Of a DNA stretch of 37,198 nt, positions 9,094-17,428 are shown piece after piece. The notes below the pieces were generated by a model. It was not told the DNA's origin. It did no database searches and saw only the letters and a program-made list of their open reading frames with translations. The stretch comes from Terriglobia bacterium. Its GTDB lineage: Bacteria > Acidobacteriota > Terriglobia > UBA7540. Numbering within the stretch: the stretch's first letter is position 1; every line of letters starts with the position of its first letter. The translations under genes were made by a program, and so were the position numbers. Where the stretch lies: assembly GCA_020072925.1 (NCBI GenBank), contig JAIQGA010000011.1, positions 1 to 37,198 of the forward strand, in the 5' to 3' direction.

Positions 9094-9858
9094 ATGCTGA
9101 AGATCAGAAATCTTAAGGCGAAGGTAGGAAGCAACGAGATCCTGCATGGGATCAATCTGGACGTGAAAGCCGGCGAAGTCCACGCCATCATGGGCCCGAA
9201 CGGTTCAGGCAAGAGCACGTTCGCGCAGGTCCTGGCCGGCCGCGACACGTATGAAGTGACCGGCGGCGAGGCGACCTACGAAGGCAAGGACCTGCTGGCG
9301 ATGTCGCCGGAAGAACGCGCCCGCGAGGGCATCTTCATGGCCTTCCAGTATCCCGTGGAAATTCCCGGGGTGAGCAACACCTACTTTCTGCGCTCGGCGC
9401 TTAATGCCATGCGTAAGCATCGCGGCCTGCCGGAATACGACGCCATGGATTTCCTGGCGCGGGTGCGCGAAAAGGTCAAGCTGCTGGATATGGACGAAGC
9501 CCTGCTGAACCGCTCCGTGAACGAGGGTTTCTCTGGCGGCGAGAAAAAGCGCAACGAGATTTTCCAGATGGCGGTGCTCGAGCCCAAGCTGGCAATTCTG
9601 GATGAGACAGACTCGGGGCTCGACATCGATGCCCTGAAAATTGTGGCCAGCGGCGTCAACGCCCTGCGCAGTCCGGAGCGCGGCATCATCGTCGTGACCC
9701 ATTACCAGCGCCTGCTCAATTACATTGTCCCGGATTTTGTCCACGTCCTCTACAACGGCCGCATCGTCAAGTCCGGTGGCAAGGAATTGGCCCTGGAACT
9801 CGAAGAAAAGGGTTACGGCTGGCTGGAGGAATCCGTGCCGGCGGGACAAACGGCCTAG
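9094..9858 (+). CDS. sufC: Fe-S cluster assembly ATPase SufC
   Basis: The 254-residue product is an ABC-type soluble ATPase that drives conformational change in SufBC2D. Walker A is GPNGSGKST (34-42). The signature is FSGGEKKRNEI (about 146-156), a SufC-specific variant of the ABC signature. Walker B is LAILDETDSGLDIDAL, and the switch His is in VVTHYQR. MAFQYPVEIPGVSNTYFLR is the characteristic Q-loop region. It starts at ATG 9094 after TAGGGAGC and follows the inserted Uma2 gene. Confidence 0.97.
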   Translation: MLKIRNLKAKVGSNEILHGINLDVKAGEVHAIMGPNGSGKSTFAQVLAGRDTYEVTGGEATYEGKDLLAMSPEERAREGIFMAFQYPVEIPGVSNTYFLRSALNAMRKHRGLPEYDAMDFLARVREKVKLLDMDEALLNRSVNEGFSGGEKKRNEIFQMAVLEPKLAILDETDSGLDIDALKIVASGVNALRSPERGIIVVTHYQRLLNYIVPDFVHVLYNGRIVKSGGKELALELEEKGYGWLEESVPAGQTA

Positions 9859-9861
9859 CAC

Positions 9862-9895
9862 AAATGATGAATGCTGAATGTTGAATGATGAATAG
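9862..9895. repeat. Short-word array (TGATGAATGCTGAATG type)
   Basis: Repeated TGATGAATG, CTGAATG and TTGAATG words occupy the whole sufC-sufD spacer. Same general class as the other arrays listed, with a different word. Confidence 0.7.
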
Positions 9896-9910
9896 AGGAA
9901 CAAAAAGCAG

Positions 9911-11314
9911 ATGATTGCTGTTAAAGAAAAAGAAAACGAAGGCGTCTACCTGTCAAGTTTCCGCGAAGTGGAAGAAAAGCTGGCGCATGGTTCGCCCTCG
10001 TGGCTCCAGGCGATCCGCCGAGAGGCGGTCGAAGTGTTTGCGGAGCGCGGATTTCCGACGACCAAGGACGAAGAGTGGCGGTTCACGAGCGTGGCACCCA
10101 TCGCGGGCAAAGCCTTTAAGCCGGGGCGCCATGAACTGACGCCTGCGCTGCGGCAAGCCATCCTCGGCCACGCCATGGCGGATCTGGACTGCCCCCGACT
10201 GGTATTCCTCAATGGCCACTATTGCGAAGAGCTTTCGAGCGCCGCCACGCTGCCGAAGGGAGTGCGCGCCGGCAGTCTGGGCGAGGCTTTACGCAGCGAA
10301 GGCGCGGCGCTGGAAGCCCATCTGGCGCGATACGCCGATTACCGAGACCATTCTTTCGTCGCGCTCAACACCGCATTTCTGGAAGATGGCGCGTTCGTGG
10401 AAATTCCCAAAGGCGTAATCCTTGAGAAGCCGCTCCAACTCCTTTTTGTTTCCGAAGCGGGCAATGGGTTGGTAGTTTCTCATCCTCGCAACCTGATTCT
10501 GGTTGGGCGCGAGAGCCAGGCGACCATCATTGAAACGTTCGTGGGGCTGGACAGCGCCACGAGTGCCGGACTGAAGCCCGCCGCCACACCGGCTACGACG
10601 GCCGCCACCGAAGGAGTCTATTTCACCAATGCGGTGACCGAAATCGCCGTCGAAGAAGGCGCGCACGTGCATTACATCAAGGTCCAGCAGGAAAGCTCGC
10701 GGTCGTTCCATTACGCGCGGATGCAGGTGCAACAAGAGCGCTCGAGCAGTGTAACAACGCACTCGTTCGCGCTGGGTGGCGCGCTGATTCGCGAGGAAGT
10801 GCGCGCCGTGCTCGATGGAGAAGGCGCGGAAGCCGTCCTGAATGGGCTTTACGTGCTAACAGGAAGTCAGCACGTGGACAACCACACCCTGATCGACCAC
10901 GCCAAGCCCCACTGCGGCAGCCGGGAATTCTACAAAGGGGTGCTGGACGGCCGGTCTTCGGCGGTCTTCAACGGCGCCATCAAGGTCCGTCAGGATGCGC
11001 AGAAGACCGACTCGAAGCAGAGCAACAAAAACCTGTTGCTCTCCGAGGACGCCATTATCAACACGAAGCCGCAGCTTGAAATTTACGCCGACGACGTGAA
11101 GTGTACACATGGCGCCACCATCGGCCACATCGACTCGGAAGCGATTTTCTACCTTCGCTCCCGCGGCATTGCTCTCGCGGAAGCCCGCAACCTCCTCACC
11201 TATGCTTTCGCCAACGATGTGTTGGGGCGGATCCAGTACGAACCGCTGCGCCAGCGGCTCGACCGAGAATTGTTTACCCGTCTGGGCGAGACCGGGCGGC
11301 CCGAGGAGGCATGA
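9911..11314 (+). CDS. sufD: Fe-S cluster assembly protein SufD
   Basis: The 467-residue product is the partner of SufB in the SufBC2D scaffold. The C-terminal beta-helix region carries the family pattern SAVFNGAIKVRQDAQKTDSKQSNKNLLLSEDA, TKPQLEIYADDVKCTHGAT (with the His used at the SufB-SufD interface) and DSEAIFYLRSRGI. The N-terminal region has FPTTKDEEWRFTSV, which is usual for SufD. An Ala/Thr-rich insertion (about residues 216-234, including AATPATTAAT) interrupts the middle and looks like a flexible linker. The stop codon overlaps the sufS start (ATGA-type overlap), implying translational coupling. Confidence 0.95.
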   Translation: MIAVKEKENEGVYLSSFREVEEKLAHGSPSWLQAIRREAVEVFAERGFPTTKDEEWRFTSVAPIAGKAFKPGRHELTPALRQAILGHAMADLDCPRLVFLNGHYCEELSSAATLPKGVRAGSLGEALRSEGAALEAHLARYADYRDHSFVALNTAFLEDGAFVEIPKGVILEKPLQLLFVSEAGNGLVVSHPRNLILVGRESQATIIETFVGLDSATSAGLKPAATPATTAATEGVYFTNAVTEIAVEEGAHVHYIKVQQESSRSFHYARMQVQQERSSSVTTHSFALGGALIREEVRAVLDGEGAEAVLNGLYVLTGSQHVDNHTLIDHAKPHCGSREFYKGVLDGRSSAVFNGAIKVRQDAQKTDSKQSNKNLLLSEDAIINTKPQLEIYADDVKCTHGATIGHIDSEAIFYLRSRGIALAEARNLLTYAFANDVLGRIQYEPLRQRLDRELFTRLGETGRPEEA

Positions 11315-12585
11315 TGGCAACGACGCGTGAAATTCTCCAGGCTCCAGCGCGCGAAGCGGCAGCGCCGGCGTTCGACGTGCGCAGGATTCGCGAGGATTTC
11401 CCTATCCTCAAGCAGAAGGTCCACGGCAAGCCGCTTGTGTATCTCGACAACGCCGCCACCAGCCAGAAACCGCAGGCCGTCCTCGACGCCATGCTGCGCT
11501 TCTACACGCAGGACTGTTCGAACGTTCACCGCGGCGTGCACCTCATGAGCGAACGCGCCACGCAGAAATACGAGGACGCGCGCGCCAAGATCCAGCGCTT
11601 CCTGAACGCGGCCGACCCGCGCGAAATGATCTATGTGCGCGGCACGACCGAAGCCATCAACCTGGTGGCGCAGACTTACGGACGCAGCCACGTGCAGGCC
11701 GGAGACGAAATCCTCATCACCGCCCTGGAGCACCACTCGAACATCGTGCCCTGGCAGATGTTGTGCGAGGAGAAGGGCGCGCACTTGCGCGTCGCGCCCA
11801 TCAACGACCGCGGCGAACTCCTTCTGGAAGAATTCGAGAAGCTACTGAACGAGCGCACGCGGATCGTAGCTGTCGCGCACGTCTCGAACGCGCTCGGGAC
11901 CGTCAACCCGGTGCGGCGCATCGTGCAGATGGCGCACCGGCTGAATGTGCCGGTGCTTGTGGACGGCGCCCAGGCCGCGCCGCACCTCAAAGTGGATGTC
12001 CAGGCGCTGGACTGCGATTTCTACGCGATTTCCGGCCACAAGATTTTCGGGCCCACGGGAATTGGCGCTCTGTACGGCAAGGCAAGACTCCTTGACGCTA
12101 TGCCGCCCTACCAGGGCGGTGGCGACATGATCGCCTCGGTGACCTTCGAGAAGACCACGTACAACGTCCTCCCCTACAAGTTCGAAGCCGGCACGCCCAA
12201 CATCGCGGCGGCCATCGGGCTGGGCGCAGCGATTGACTACCTCAACCATATCGGCACGGAGAATATTGCTTCCTACGAGCACGCGCTCCTCACCTACGCC
12301 ACCGAAGCCATCGGACAGATTCCCGGCGTGCGGATCATCGGGACCGCGCGCGAAAAGGCGGGCGTGGTTTCGTTTGTACTGGACGGCGTACACGCCCACG
12401 ATGTCGGCACGATCCTCGACAACGACGGCATCGCGGTGCGCACCGGCCACCATTGCGCGCAGCCCGTCATGGACCGCTTCGGCGTACCCGCGACGGCGCG
12501 CGCTTCCCTGGCCTTCTACAATACCAAGCAGGAGATCAATGCCCTGGCCGAGGGATTGCAGCGCGTGAAGTCAATCTTCAGGTGA
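11311..12585 (+). CDS. sufS: Cysteine desulfurase SufS
   Basis: The 424-residue PLP enzyme takes sulfur from cysteine for cluster assembly. The PLP lysine is Lys244 in SGHKIFGP, and the catalytic cysteine is Cys382 in RTGHHCAQP, the group II (SufS) form. The HHSNIVPWQ motif and DGAQAAPHLKVD are also present. The start is ATG 11311 after CGAGGAGG, overlapping the sufD stop; ATG 11314 is an alternative. The frame is open farther upstream inside sufD, but that part does not resemble the family. Confidence 0.97.
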   Translation: MMATTREILQAPAREAAAPAFDVRRIREDFPILKQKVHGKPLVYLDNAATSQKPQAVLDAMLRFYTQDCSNVHRGVHLMSERATQKYEDARAKIQRFLNAADPREMIYVRGTTEAINLVAQTYGRSHVQAGDEILITALEHHSNIVPWQMLCEEKGAHLRVAPINDRGELLLEEFEKLLNERTRIVAVAHVSNALGTVNPVRRIVQMAHRLNVPVLVDGAQAAPHLKVDVQALDCDFYAISGHKIFGPTGIGALYGKARLLDAMPPYQGGGDMIASVTFEKTTYNVLPYKFEAGTPNIAAAIGLGAAIDYLNHIGTENIASYEHALLTYATEAIGQIPGVRIIGTAREKAGVVSFVLDGVHAHDVGTILDNDGIAVRTGHHCAQPVMDRFGVPATARASLAFYNTKQEINALAEGLQRVKSIFR

Positions 12586-12613
12586 GTAAGCTCGGCGGGC
12601 GCCGCCAAAACTT

Positions 12614-13060
12614 ATGTCAGAACTCGACGCGCTTTATCAGGAAGTCATTCTCGATCACGCCAAGCGGCCGCGCAACTGCCACACGATGGAAGGCGCCGAC
12701 CGGCGCGCGGAGGGCTATAACCCGCTGTGCGGCGACCGCTTCACGCTTTACCTCAAACTCGAAAACGACCGCATCGCCGACATCAGCTTTCAGGGCACGG
12801 GTTGTGCGATTTCAACCGCCTCCGCTTCAATTCTCACCGAAATGCTGAAGGGCAAGACCTTGGCCGAAGCAGATAAGCTCTTCGACAACTTTCATAAGCT
12901 CGTTACGGGGAAAAGCGCGGACGGAACCGAAGCGCTTGGCAAGCTGGCGGTATTCTGCGGCGTCTCGGAATTCCCCGTGCGCGTCAAGTGCGCAATCCTG
13001 GCCTGGCACACCATGCGCAACGCGCTCGCGGACGACCGGGGCGTCGCTTCAACGGAGTAA
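12614..13060 (+). CDS. sufU: Sulfur-transfer protein SufU
   Basis: The 148-residue product is of the zinc-dependent SufU type rather than a true IscU. Cys39 and Asp41 (PLCGD), Cys64 (GTGCAISTASAS) and Cys126 (VKCAILAWH) match the zinc-ligand pattern of Bacillus subtilis SufU (41, 43, 66, 128). The insertion of about 20 residues before the last Cys is present. SufU accepts persulfide from SufS and passes it to SufBCD. It starts 28 bases after sufS. Confidence 0.95.
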   Translation: MSELDALYQEVILDHAKRPRNCHTMEGADRRAEGYNPLCGDRFTLYLKLENDRIADISFQGTGCAISTASASILTEMLKGKTLAEADKLFDNFHKLVTGKSADGTEALGKLAVFCGVSEFPVRVKCAILAWHTMRNALADDRGVASTE

Positions 13061-13066
13061 GCGTTT

Positions 13067-13453
13067 ATGGCAGACGATATTTCCCAGACACCTTCAGCGC
13101 AACAAGCCGCCGATACAACGCCGGCGGCATCCTTGACCGTTTCCGAAATCATCGCGCTCCAAGACAAGATCGTCGAAAAGATCCGGACGTGCTATGATCC
13201 TGAGATTCCGGTGAATATTTACGACCTCGGCCTGATTTATGAAGTCAAGGTCGAGCCCAGCGGTCATGCGTACGTTAAAATGACTCTGACGGCTCCCGGC
13301 TGCCCGGCGGCGGGCTCCCTTCCGGGCGAGGTCGAAGATAAGATCTCGCTGGTCCCGGGCGTCAAGGGCGTGAAGGTCGAAGTTGTTTGGGACCCGCCCT
13401 GGGACAAGGACCGGATGTCGGAAGCCGCCAAACTGCAGCTTGGTTTTCTGTAA
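13067..13453 (+). CDS. sufT: SufT/MIP18-family (DUF59) Fe-S assembly protein
   Basis: The 128-residue product has the DUF59 core: DPEIPVNIYDLGLIY (44-58) and TAPGCP with Cys79, followed by VPGVKGVKVEVVWDPPW. SufT proteins help mature Fe-S proteins and are typically the last gene of SUF operons. The first about 22 residues are Ala/Gln/Thr-rich and probably disordered. The gene begins 6 bases after sufU, so co-transcription is near certain. Confidence 0.94.
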   Translation: MADDISQTPSAQQAADTTPAASLTVSEIIALQDKIVEKIRTCYDPEIPVNIYDLGLIYEVKVEPSGHAYVKMTLTAPGCPAAGSLPGEVEDKISLVPGVKGVKVEVVWDPPWDKDRMSEAAKLQLGFL

Positions 13454-13480
13454 TTACAGTCTCATCCCTCGCGCGGAGAC

Positions 13481-13634
13481 CTGACTGTCCGATGTCAGTA
13501 GCCAGTTGTCAGTGGTCCGTTGCCTGTAGAATCCTGACAGTCGATGGTTCAGGAAGCTCTGTAGATTCACAATCCACCGAACAGTACCTGCGTCGGACGA
13601 CTAACAACGGACAACTGACAAGGGACCACGGACC
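13481..13634. repeat. Short-word array with self-complementary arms (GTCAGTGGTCCGTTG / CAACGGACAACTGAC)
   Basis: The left arm carries CAGTTGTCAGTGGTCCGTTG (13503-13522). The right arm carries CAACGGACAACTGACAAGGG, so the RNA could fold. It fills the 184-base gap between sufT and ygfZ. The same CAGTTGTCAGTGG words recur at 22806-22870. Confidence 0.75.
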
Positions 13635-13637
13635 CTT

Positions 13638-14735
13638 ATGCCACAACTTACCAAATCCCCTCTAGCCGATTACCACCTTTCCCAGGGCGCTACGCTAACC
13701 GAGTACCATGGCGCTCTTGTGCCCGCGCGCTTCTCGGACCCCGTCACTGAGCATCGTGCCGTGCGCGAGGCGGCAGGGCTTCTCGATTTCTCCTTTCGAG
13801 GCAAATTCGCCCTGAAGGGCCGCGACCACGCGCGTTTCCTGCAACGCATGGTGAGCAACGACGTCAAGAAGCTCACGCCGGGTCAGGGAACCTACGCCAC
13901 GTTTCTCGATGCACGCGGCCACATCGTGGCGGACTTCCGGCTTTACTGCGCAGAAGACTGCTTTTTCGCCGACACCGACGCGGACTTGCGCGACAAAGCA
14001 GTCAGTGGGCTGCGCCGTTACGTCGTCGGCGATCAGGTGAGCATCGAGGCGGTCGAGCTTTATGCGCTGGCGTTCCAGGGGCCGCAAGCGCGAGGGTTGG
14101 TCGAAAAAACCCTGCACGTCGATCTTCCGGCCATGCAGGAGTTCGATCATTTCGCCAGCAATTACGCGGGCTTCCCCATCCGCGTCGTGCGCGCCGGCAG
14201 CACTGGCGAAGAGGGTTACGAAGTTTGGGTGAACGATAAGGGCTTGCTGGCCCTCTGGGGAGCGGCGTGCGGCCAGGCGCCGACGTACGGTATGCTGCCG
14301 TGCGGGTCCGAGGCGCTCGAATCGCTGCGCATTGAAGCGGGCATCCCGCGTTACGGGCCTGAGTTGGGCGAAGACGTCATCCCACTCGAAGCGGGCCTCT
14401 ATAACGCTTTGAGCTTCACGAAAGGCTGCTATATCGGCCAGGAAATTGTCGAGCGAGCGCGCAGCCGCGGCCACGTCAACTGGAAATTGATGGGCCTGAT
14501 TGTCGACTCGCCCAACGCCCCGCAACCGGCAGAAAAAGTAACCGCCGACGGCAAGGAAATCGGCGAAATCACCAGCGCTTGCGTCTCGCCGATGTTAGGA
14601 AAGACACTCGCGCTTGCTTACCTCCGCCGCGAGGTCGCAGAACCCGGTACGAAGCTCATCCTTGCCAGCGGCTCTGCTGCCGAGGTCGCTGCCTTGCCCT
14701 TCTACCAACGTGCCACGGCATCCGTGGGCGCGTAG
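13638..14735 (+). CDS. ygfZ: Folate-binding Fe-S maturation protein YgfZ
   Basis: The 365-residue product is related to aminomethyltransferase GcvT. The YgfZ signature FTKGCYIGQEIVERARSRGH is present with Cys264. YgfZ uses tetrahydrofolate to help build or repair certain Fe-S proteins, which fits its place at the end of a SUF operon. The word array between sufT and ygfZ may separate the two transcriptionally, so co-transcription is likely but not certain. The start ATG 13638 lies just after the array (GGACCCTT) and has no good Shine-Dalgarno. It converges on the TonB-like gene with only 12 bases between the stops and no terminator visible. Confidence 0.92.
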   Translation: MPQLTKSPLADYHLSQGATLTEYHGALVPARFSDPVTEHRAVREAAGLLDFSFRGKFALKGRDHARFLQRMVSNDVKKLTPGQGTYATFLDARGHIVADFRLYCAEDCFFADTDADLRDKAVSGLRRYVVGDQVSIEAVELYALAFQGPQARGLVEKTLHVDLPAMQEFDHFASNYAGFPIRVVRAGSTGEEGYEVWVNDKGLLALWGAACGQAPTYGMLPCGSEALESLRIEAGIPRYGPELGEDVIPLEAGLYNALSFTKGCYIGQEIVERARSRGHVNWKLMGLIVDSPNAPQPAEKVTADGKEIGEITSACVSPMLGKTLALAYLRREVAEPGTKLILASGSAAEVAALPFYQRATASVGA

Positions 14736-14747
14736 TCCGCGAATCGC

Positions 14748-15791
14748 TCACTCTGCGAGGCGGAAGGTTACATCGATTTCCGTAAGGACCTCCACGGGCT
14801 CACCGTTGAGCAAGGTCGGTTGGTAACGCCAGTGCTGCACCGCCGCGATTGCAGCCCCTACCAGCCACGGATGCCCGCTGAGCGCCTTCAAATCCTGCAC
14901 GGTTCCGTCCTTCCCGATCATCGCCTGCAATCGGACCATTCCCTGAATCCGCGCCATCTTCGCTAATGGTGGATAATCAGGCGTTGGCTGATAGATTGCC
15001 TTCGCCGCAATCACCTGCCCGCCCACCCGAATCACTTTTGGATGGGGCACCGCCGCGCGCCGTGGCGGTGGGGCTGGAGCAGCAGTCCCCCAGCCAATGC
15101 TCCCGATCATGCTCCCCAGAACCCCGCCGCCCGGTCCACCCGGAATTGCGCCTGGAACCCAGGGGCCGGACTCAGGAGTATCTTCCGGCGGGAGCGGCGC
15201 TTCATGAATTTGCGCGATCGTTCGGGGAATGGAAGGCGGAGTCGCCAGCAACGTTTTCAAGCTTACGCGCTGCCGCGGCGCACTTCTCACAACCCGGGCT
15301 CCCGGTGGCGGCCCGGCCGGAGGCGGCGCCGGCGGGACGACCGGTATCGACCACACCTTTGGCAGCGCGTCCATTCGCATGAGCGGATACAAAACCAGCA
15401 GGCCAATCAAAGCAACCTGGAGGATATACGCGCTGGGGACCGTTGCGCGCTTCCAGTTGCCTGTCTTGGCGGCCGAATAAGCCAGGTAGAGAATAAAGGC
15501 CGGGAGATTCAGCAGGAGTATCAACCCCACCCACCACGCGACGGGCAGGCGAAGCTGGCGTGCGTCGACCCGGACGTAACAGAGCATCAGGGCCCAAAGT
15601 CCGCCTGCGCTTCCCAGAACCGCCGCAGCCGCAAACAGCGTCCGCGGCTGGGGTACACAGAAGAGTTGCGGCAATATAAACCGCACCGCCGTGGCCGCCA
15701 AAACCGCCACGCCCGCGGAAATCAGATAGTGCCGCGCCTTAAGGATCGGCGCGCGCGACGGCGACGAATCGAGCAGAGCGCCTTCAAACAT
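14748..15791 (-). CDS. TonB C-terminal domain protein with a multi-pass membrane N-terminus
   Basis: The 347-residue product ends in a clear TonB domain: YPPLAKMARIQGMVRLQAMIGKDG...SGHPWLVGAAIAAVQHWRYQPTLLNGEPVEV. A Pro/Gly-rich periplasmic linker (about 150-255: VVPPAPPPAGPPPGAR and a Gly-Pro-rich stretch) precedes it. Classical TonB has one N-terminal helix; here there are about four hydrophobic segments (about 20-42, 50-72, 82-108, 120-140). TonB-type proteins transmit ExbBD energy to outer-membrane receptors; some with multi-pass N-termini are linked to signalling instead. No exbB or exbD is nearby. GGAGAGG precedes the ATG at 15791. Confidence 0.85.
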   Translation of the reverse strand: MFEGALLDSSPSRAPILKARHYLISAGVAVLAATAVRFILPQLFCVPQPRTLFAAAAVLGSAGGLWALMLCYVRVDARQLRLPVAWWVGLILLLNLPAFILYLAYSAAKTGNWKRATVPSAYILQVALIGLLVLYPLMRMDALPKVWSIPVVPPAPPPAGPPPGARVVRSAPRQRVSLKTLLATPPSIPRTIAQIHEAPLPPEDTPESGPWVPGAIPGGPGGGVLGSMIGSIGWGTAAPAPPPRRAAVPHPKVIRVGGQVIAAKAIYQPTPDYPPLAKMARIQGMVRLQAMIGKDGTVQDLKALSGHPWLVGAAIAAVQHWRYQPTLLNGEPVEVLTEIDVTFRLAE

Positions 15792-15925
15792 GGCTGCACC
15801 TCTCCGGGAGTTTTGTTCGCCCGTAACTCGGCGACAGCCGCGGAGCGCTCCGACGACCGCTTGCTTTCTTCCTCACTTCAATGGACACCAGCCAGCAGTC
15901 GCGCGTTCCAGTATTTTGAGGATGG

Positions 15926-16045
15926 TTAATGGGTAAGTATCTCTTCAAAGAACGCCAGGGCGCGCGGATCCTTCGATTGTCCCAGCCAGAACATGGCCTG
16001 CTTGCGTACGGCGGGATTCTGGTTCGCTCGCGCCGCCTGAATCAT
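15926..16045 (-). pseudogene. C-terminal remnant of a HEAT-repeat protein
   Basis: About 39 residues (MIQAARANQNPAVRKQAMFW, then LGQSKDPRALAFFEEIL) have the spacing of one HEAT repeat at a natural protein end. The sequence before it in frame is unrelated, so the rest of the gene has been lost. No start or Shine-Dalgarno was seen. Confidence 0.6.
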
Positions 16046-16168
16046 CAAGAGCCCGGAAGATGGCGGAGATTCTCCGCCTTTGAAACTCTGCGCCTTTTCC
16101 ACATGCCCGAATTGTCTACGCTCATTAATAAGCAATGTGAATTGTAACAACCGTAGGGTTTGAACTGC

Positions 16169-16564
16169 TCACTCTCTGCGCTTGCTGTTGTTCTGCATCC
16201 CGGCCAGGGATATCTGGTCCGAGCCGCTGTGGACATCCACGATTCCGCGTGTCGAAACCTCAGGTGAATCCGTGGGGTCTTCCATCTCGACTTGCCAGGA
16301 TTGGTCCGAGCCCGTGAAGGGGTCGATAGGAATTGCGCCGAGATAGCCCTTCTCGACCAACTCATTAAGGGATTCTGGCGGACGCTTGTTGTCGAGCGTG
16401 AAGCGGTCAATCATGGAGCGCATGGTGAAGAGGTCGTCGCGGAGGCGCGCCTCGCGCATGAACAGGAGCGTCCGCTGATAGTGGGGAACGGCAATGGACG
16501 CCAACATCAAGATGATGGCAACCACGAGCATCATTTCGAGGAGGGTGAAGCCACGTGAAGACAC
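16169..16564 (-). CDS. Type II secretion/type IV pilus pseudopilin (GspG-like)
   Basis: The prepilin signature is SSRG|FTLLEMMLVVAIILMLASIAVP, with cleavage after Gly and Glu at mature position 5. After the N-terminal helix comes a typical GspG-like body (RDDLFTMRSMIDRFTLDNKRPPESLNELVEKGYLGAIPIDPFTGS). The start shown is GTG 16564, giving a short five-residue leader with AGGA upstream. The frame is open to 16642, which would make an unusually long leader. No other secretion or pilus genes are nearby, so this is an orphan pseudopilin. It lies downstream, on the same strand, of the zinc-ribbon and RHS genes. Confidence 0.85.
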   Translation of the reverse strand: MSSRGFTLLEMMLVVAIILMLASIAVPHYQRTLLFMREARLRDDLFTMRSMIDRFTLDNKRPPESLNELVEKGYLGAIPIDPFTGSDQSWQVEMEDPTDSPEVSTRGIVDVHSGSDQISLAGMQNNSKRRE

Positions 16565-16642
16565 TTTTGTCCTAAACTGAAGTCCTGGTCCAAAGGAAGA
16601 GCTTGGGTAATTTACTAGTGGGTGGGTTCCCCCTCGCATCAT

Positions 16643-16993
16643 TCGCTCAATACCGCGATGTCGGATGTCGTCACCGTCCCTGGGACTTCAGACCTTTGAA
16701 AAAATAGGTGCGCCACCCGCGGTGAGAAATGACATCCCCAGAGGCCCTCTTTTGCTTAAAGCGCCAACGATCAAGCCGCGGTCGCATGTTTATTGAGGCT
16801 ACCTTGATTGAAATGATGTCTATTCGGGCAACATTAAACCCGGGTTGCCGGGATCGAACACGGACCCCTGCTCCGCACAGAACAGCAGCTAGCGCAGAGC
16901 GGGTTTTCCTCGAGTTCCGTTCCCCCTCGGCGTTTAATGAAAAACGAACTATGCATTATTAACAGCCGCAGACTTTGCACGGCACAAACTCTG
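16643..16993. other. Intergenic region with no recognised gene
   Basis: About 350 bases between the pseudopilin and the zinc-ribbon gene. A stretch near 16840-16870 (TTGCCGGGATCGAACACGG) superficially resembles a tRNA T-arm, but does not fold. I see nothing else supportable. Confidence 0.5.
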
Positions 16994-17383
16994 CTACTCG
17001 CTTTCTCTTCCATCCCTCGGAGTGACCTCTTGATTCGCAGATAAACCCAGTGCAGTAAGCGAACCGAAGCGGCGGGGCACGAGCTTTGGCTCCACCACAC
17101 GCGGCACGGTTCGCACCAACACGGTCAAGATTAGGAAGCCCAAGGGATAGCCGAGCGAAGCTGTGGCCAAGAAACCAAAAACTATGCCCAGGGTTGGATA
17201 GAACAAGAACCGGATGTTCGCCACCCACAAAAGAATCTCCGCCACGAGAAAACTGAGCACAATCAGCACGCGGATGTAGGTAGCGGAAACCAACATTGTC
17301 GCCCCGCAGGCTTTGCAATGCCTTCCGCGAAATAGGTCTTTGGCGAAAGCGACCTCGCAACTGCAATTCGGACAACGCATCAC
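16994..17383 (-). CDS. Small zinc-ribbon membrane protein; possible immunity protein for the RHS gene
   Basis: The 129-residue product begins with CPNC...CKAC (a four-Cys zinc ribbon at residues about 4-27). Two to three hydrophobic segments follow (about 36-55, 60-80 and 80-100) and then a charged tail (PRRFGSLTAL...TPRDGRESE). I do not know a function. It starts 45 bases after the RHS stop on the same strand, the usual place for an immunity gene of an RHS toxin, but that role is inference. Similar CPNC-type small membrane proteins also occur elsewhere without toxins. GTG 17383 and ATG 17380 are alternative starts, with GGAG a little far upstream. Confidence 0.6.
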   Translation of the reverse strand: MMRCPNCSCEVAFAKDLFRGRHCKACGATMLVSATYIRVLIVLSFLVAEILLWVANIRFLFYPTLGIVFGFLATASLGYPLGFLILTVLVRTVPRVVEPKLVPRRFGSLTALGLSANQEVTPRDGRESE

Positions 17384-17428
17384 AGTAGACGTCGCTCCAT
17401 CGTTACCCGACTCAGCGGTTCCCGCTGC

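Noticed and set aside
16830-16900. tRNA-like text (GGGTTGCCGGGATCGAACACGG)
   Set aside because: On the minus strand the T-stem does not pair around TTCGATC and no acceptor or anticodon arms can be formed.
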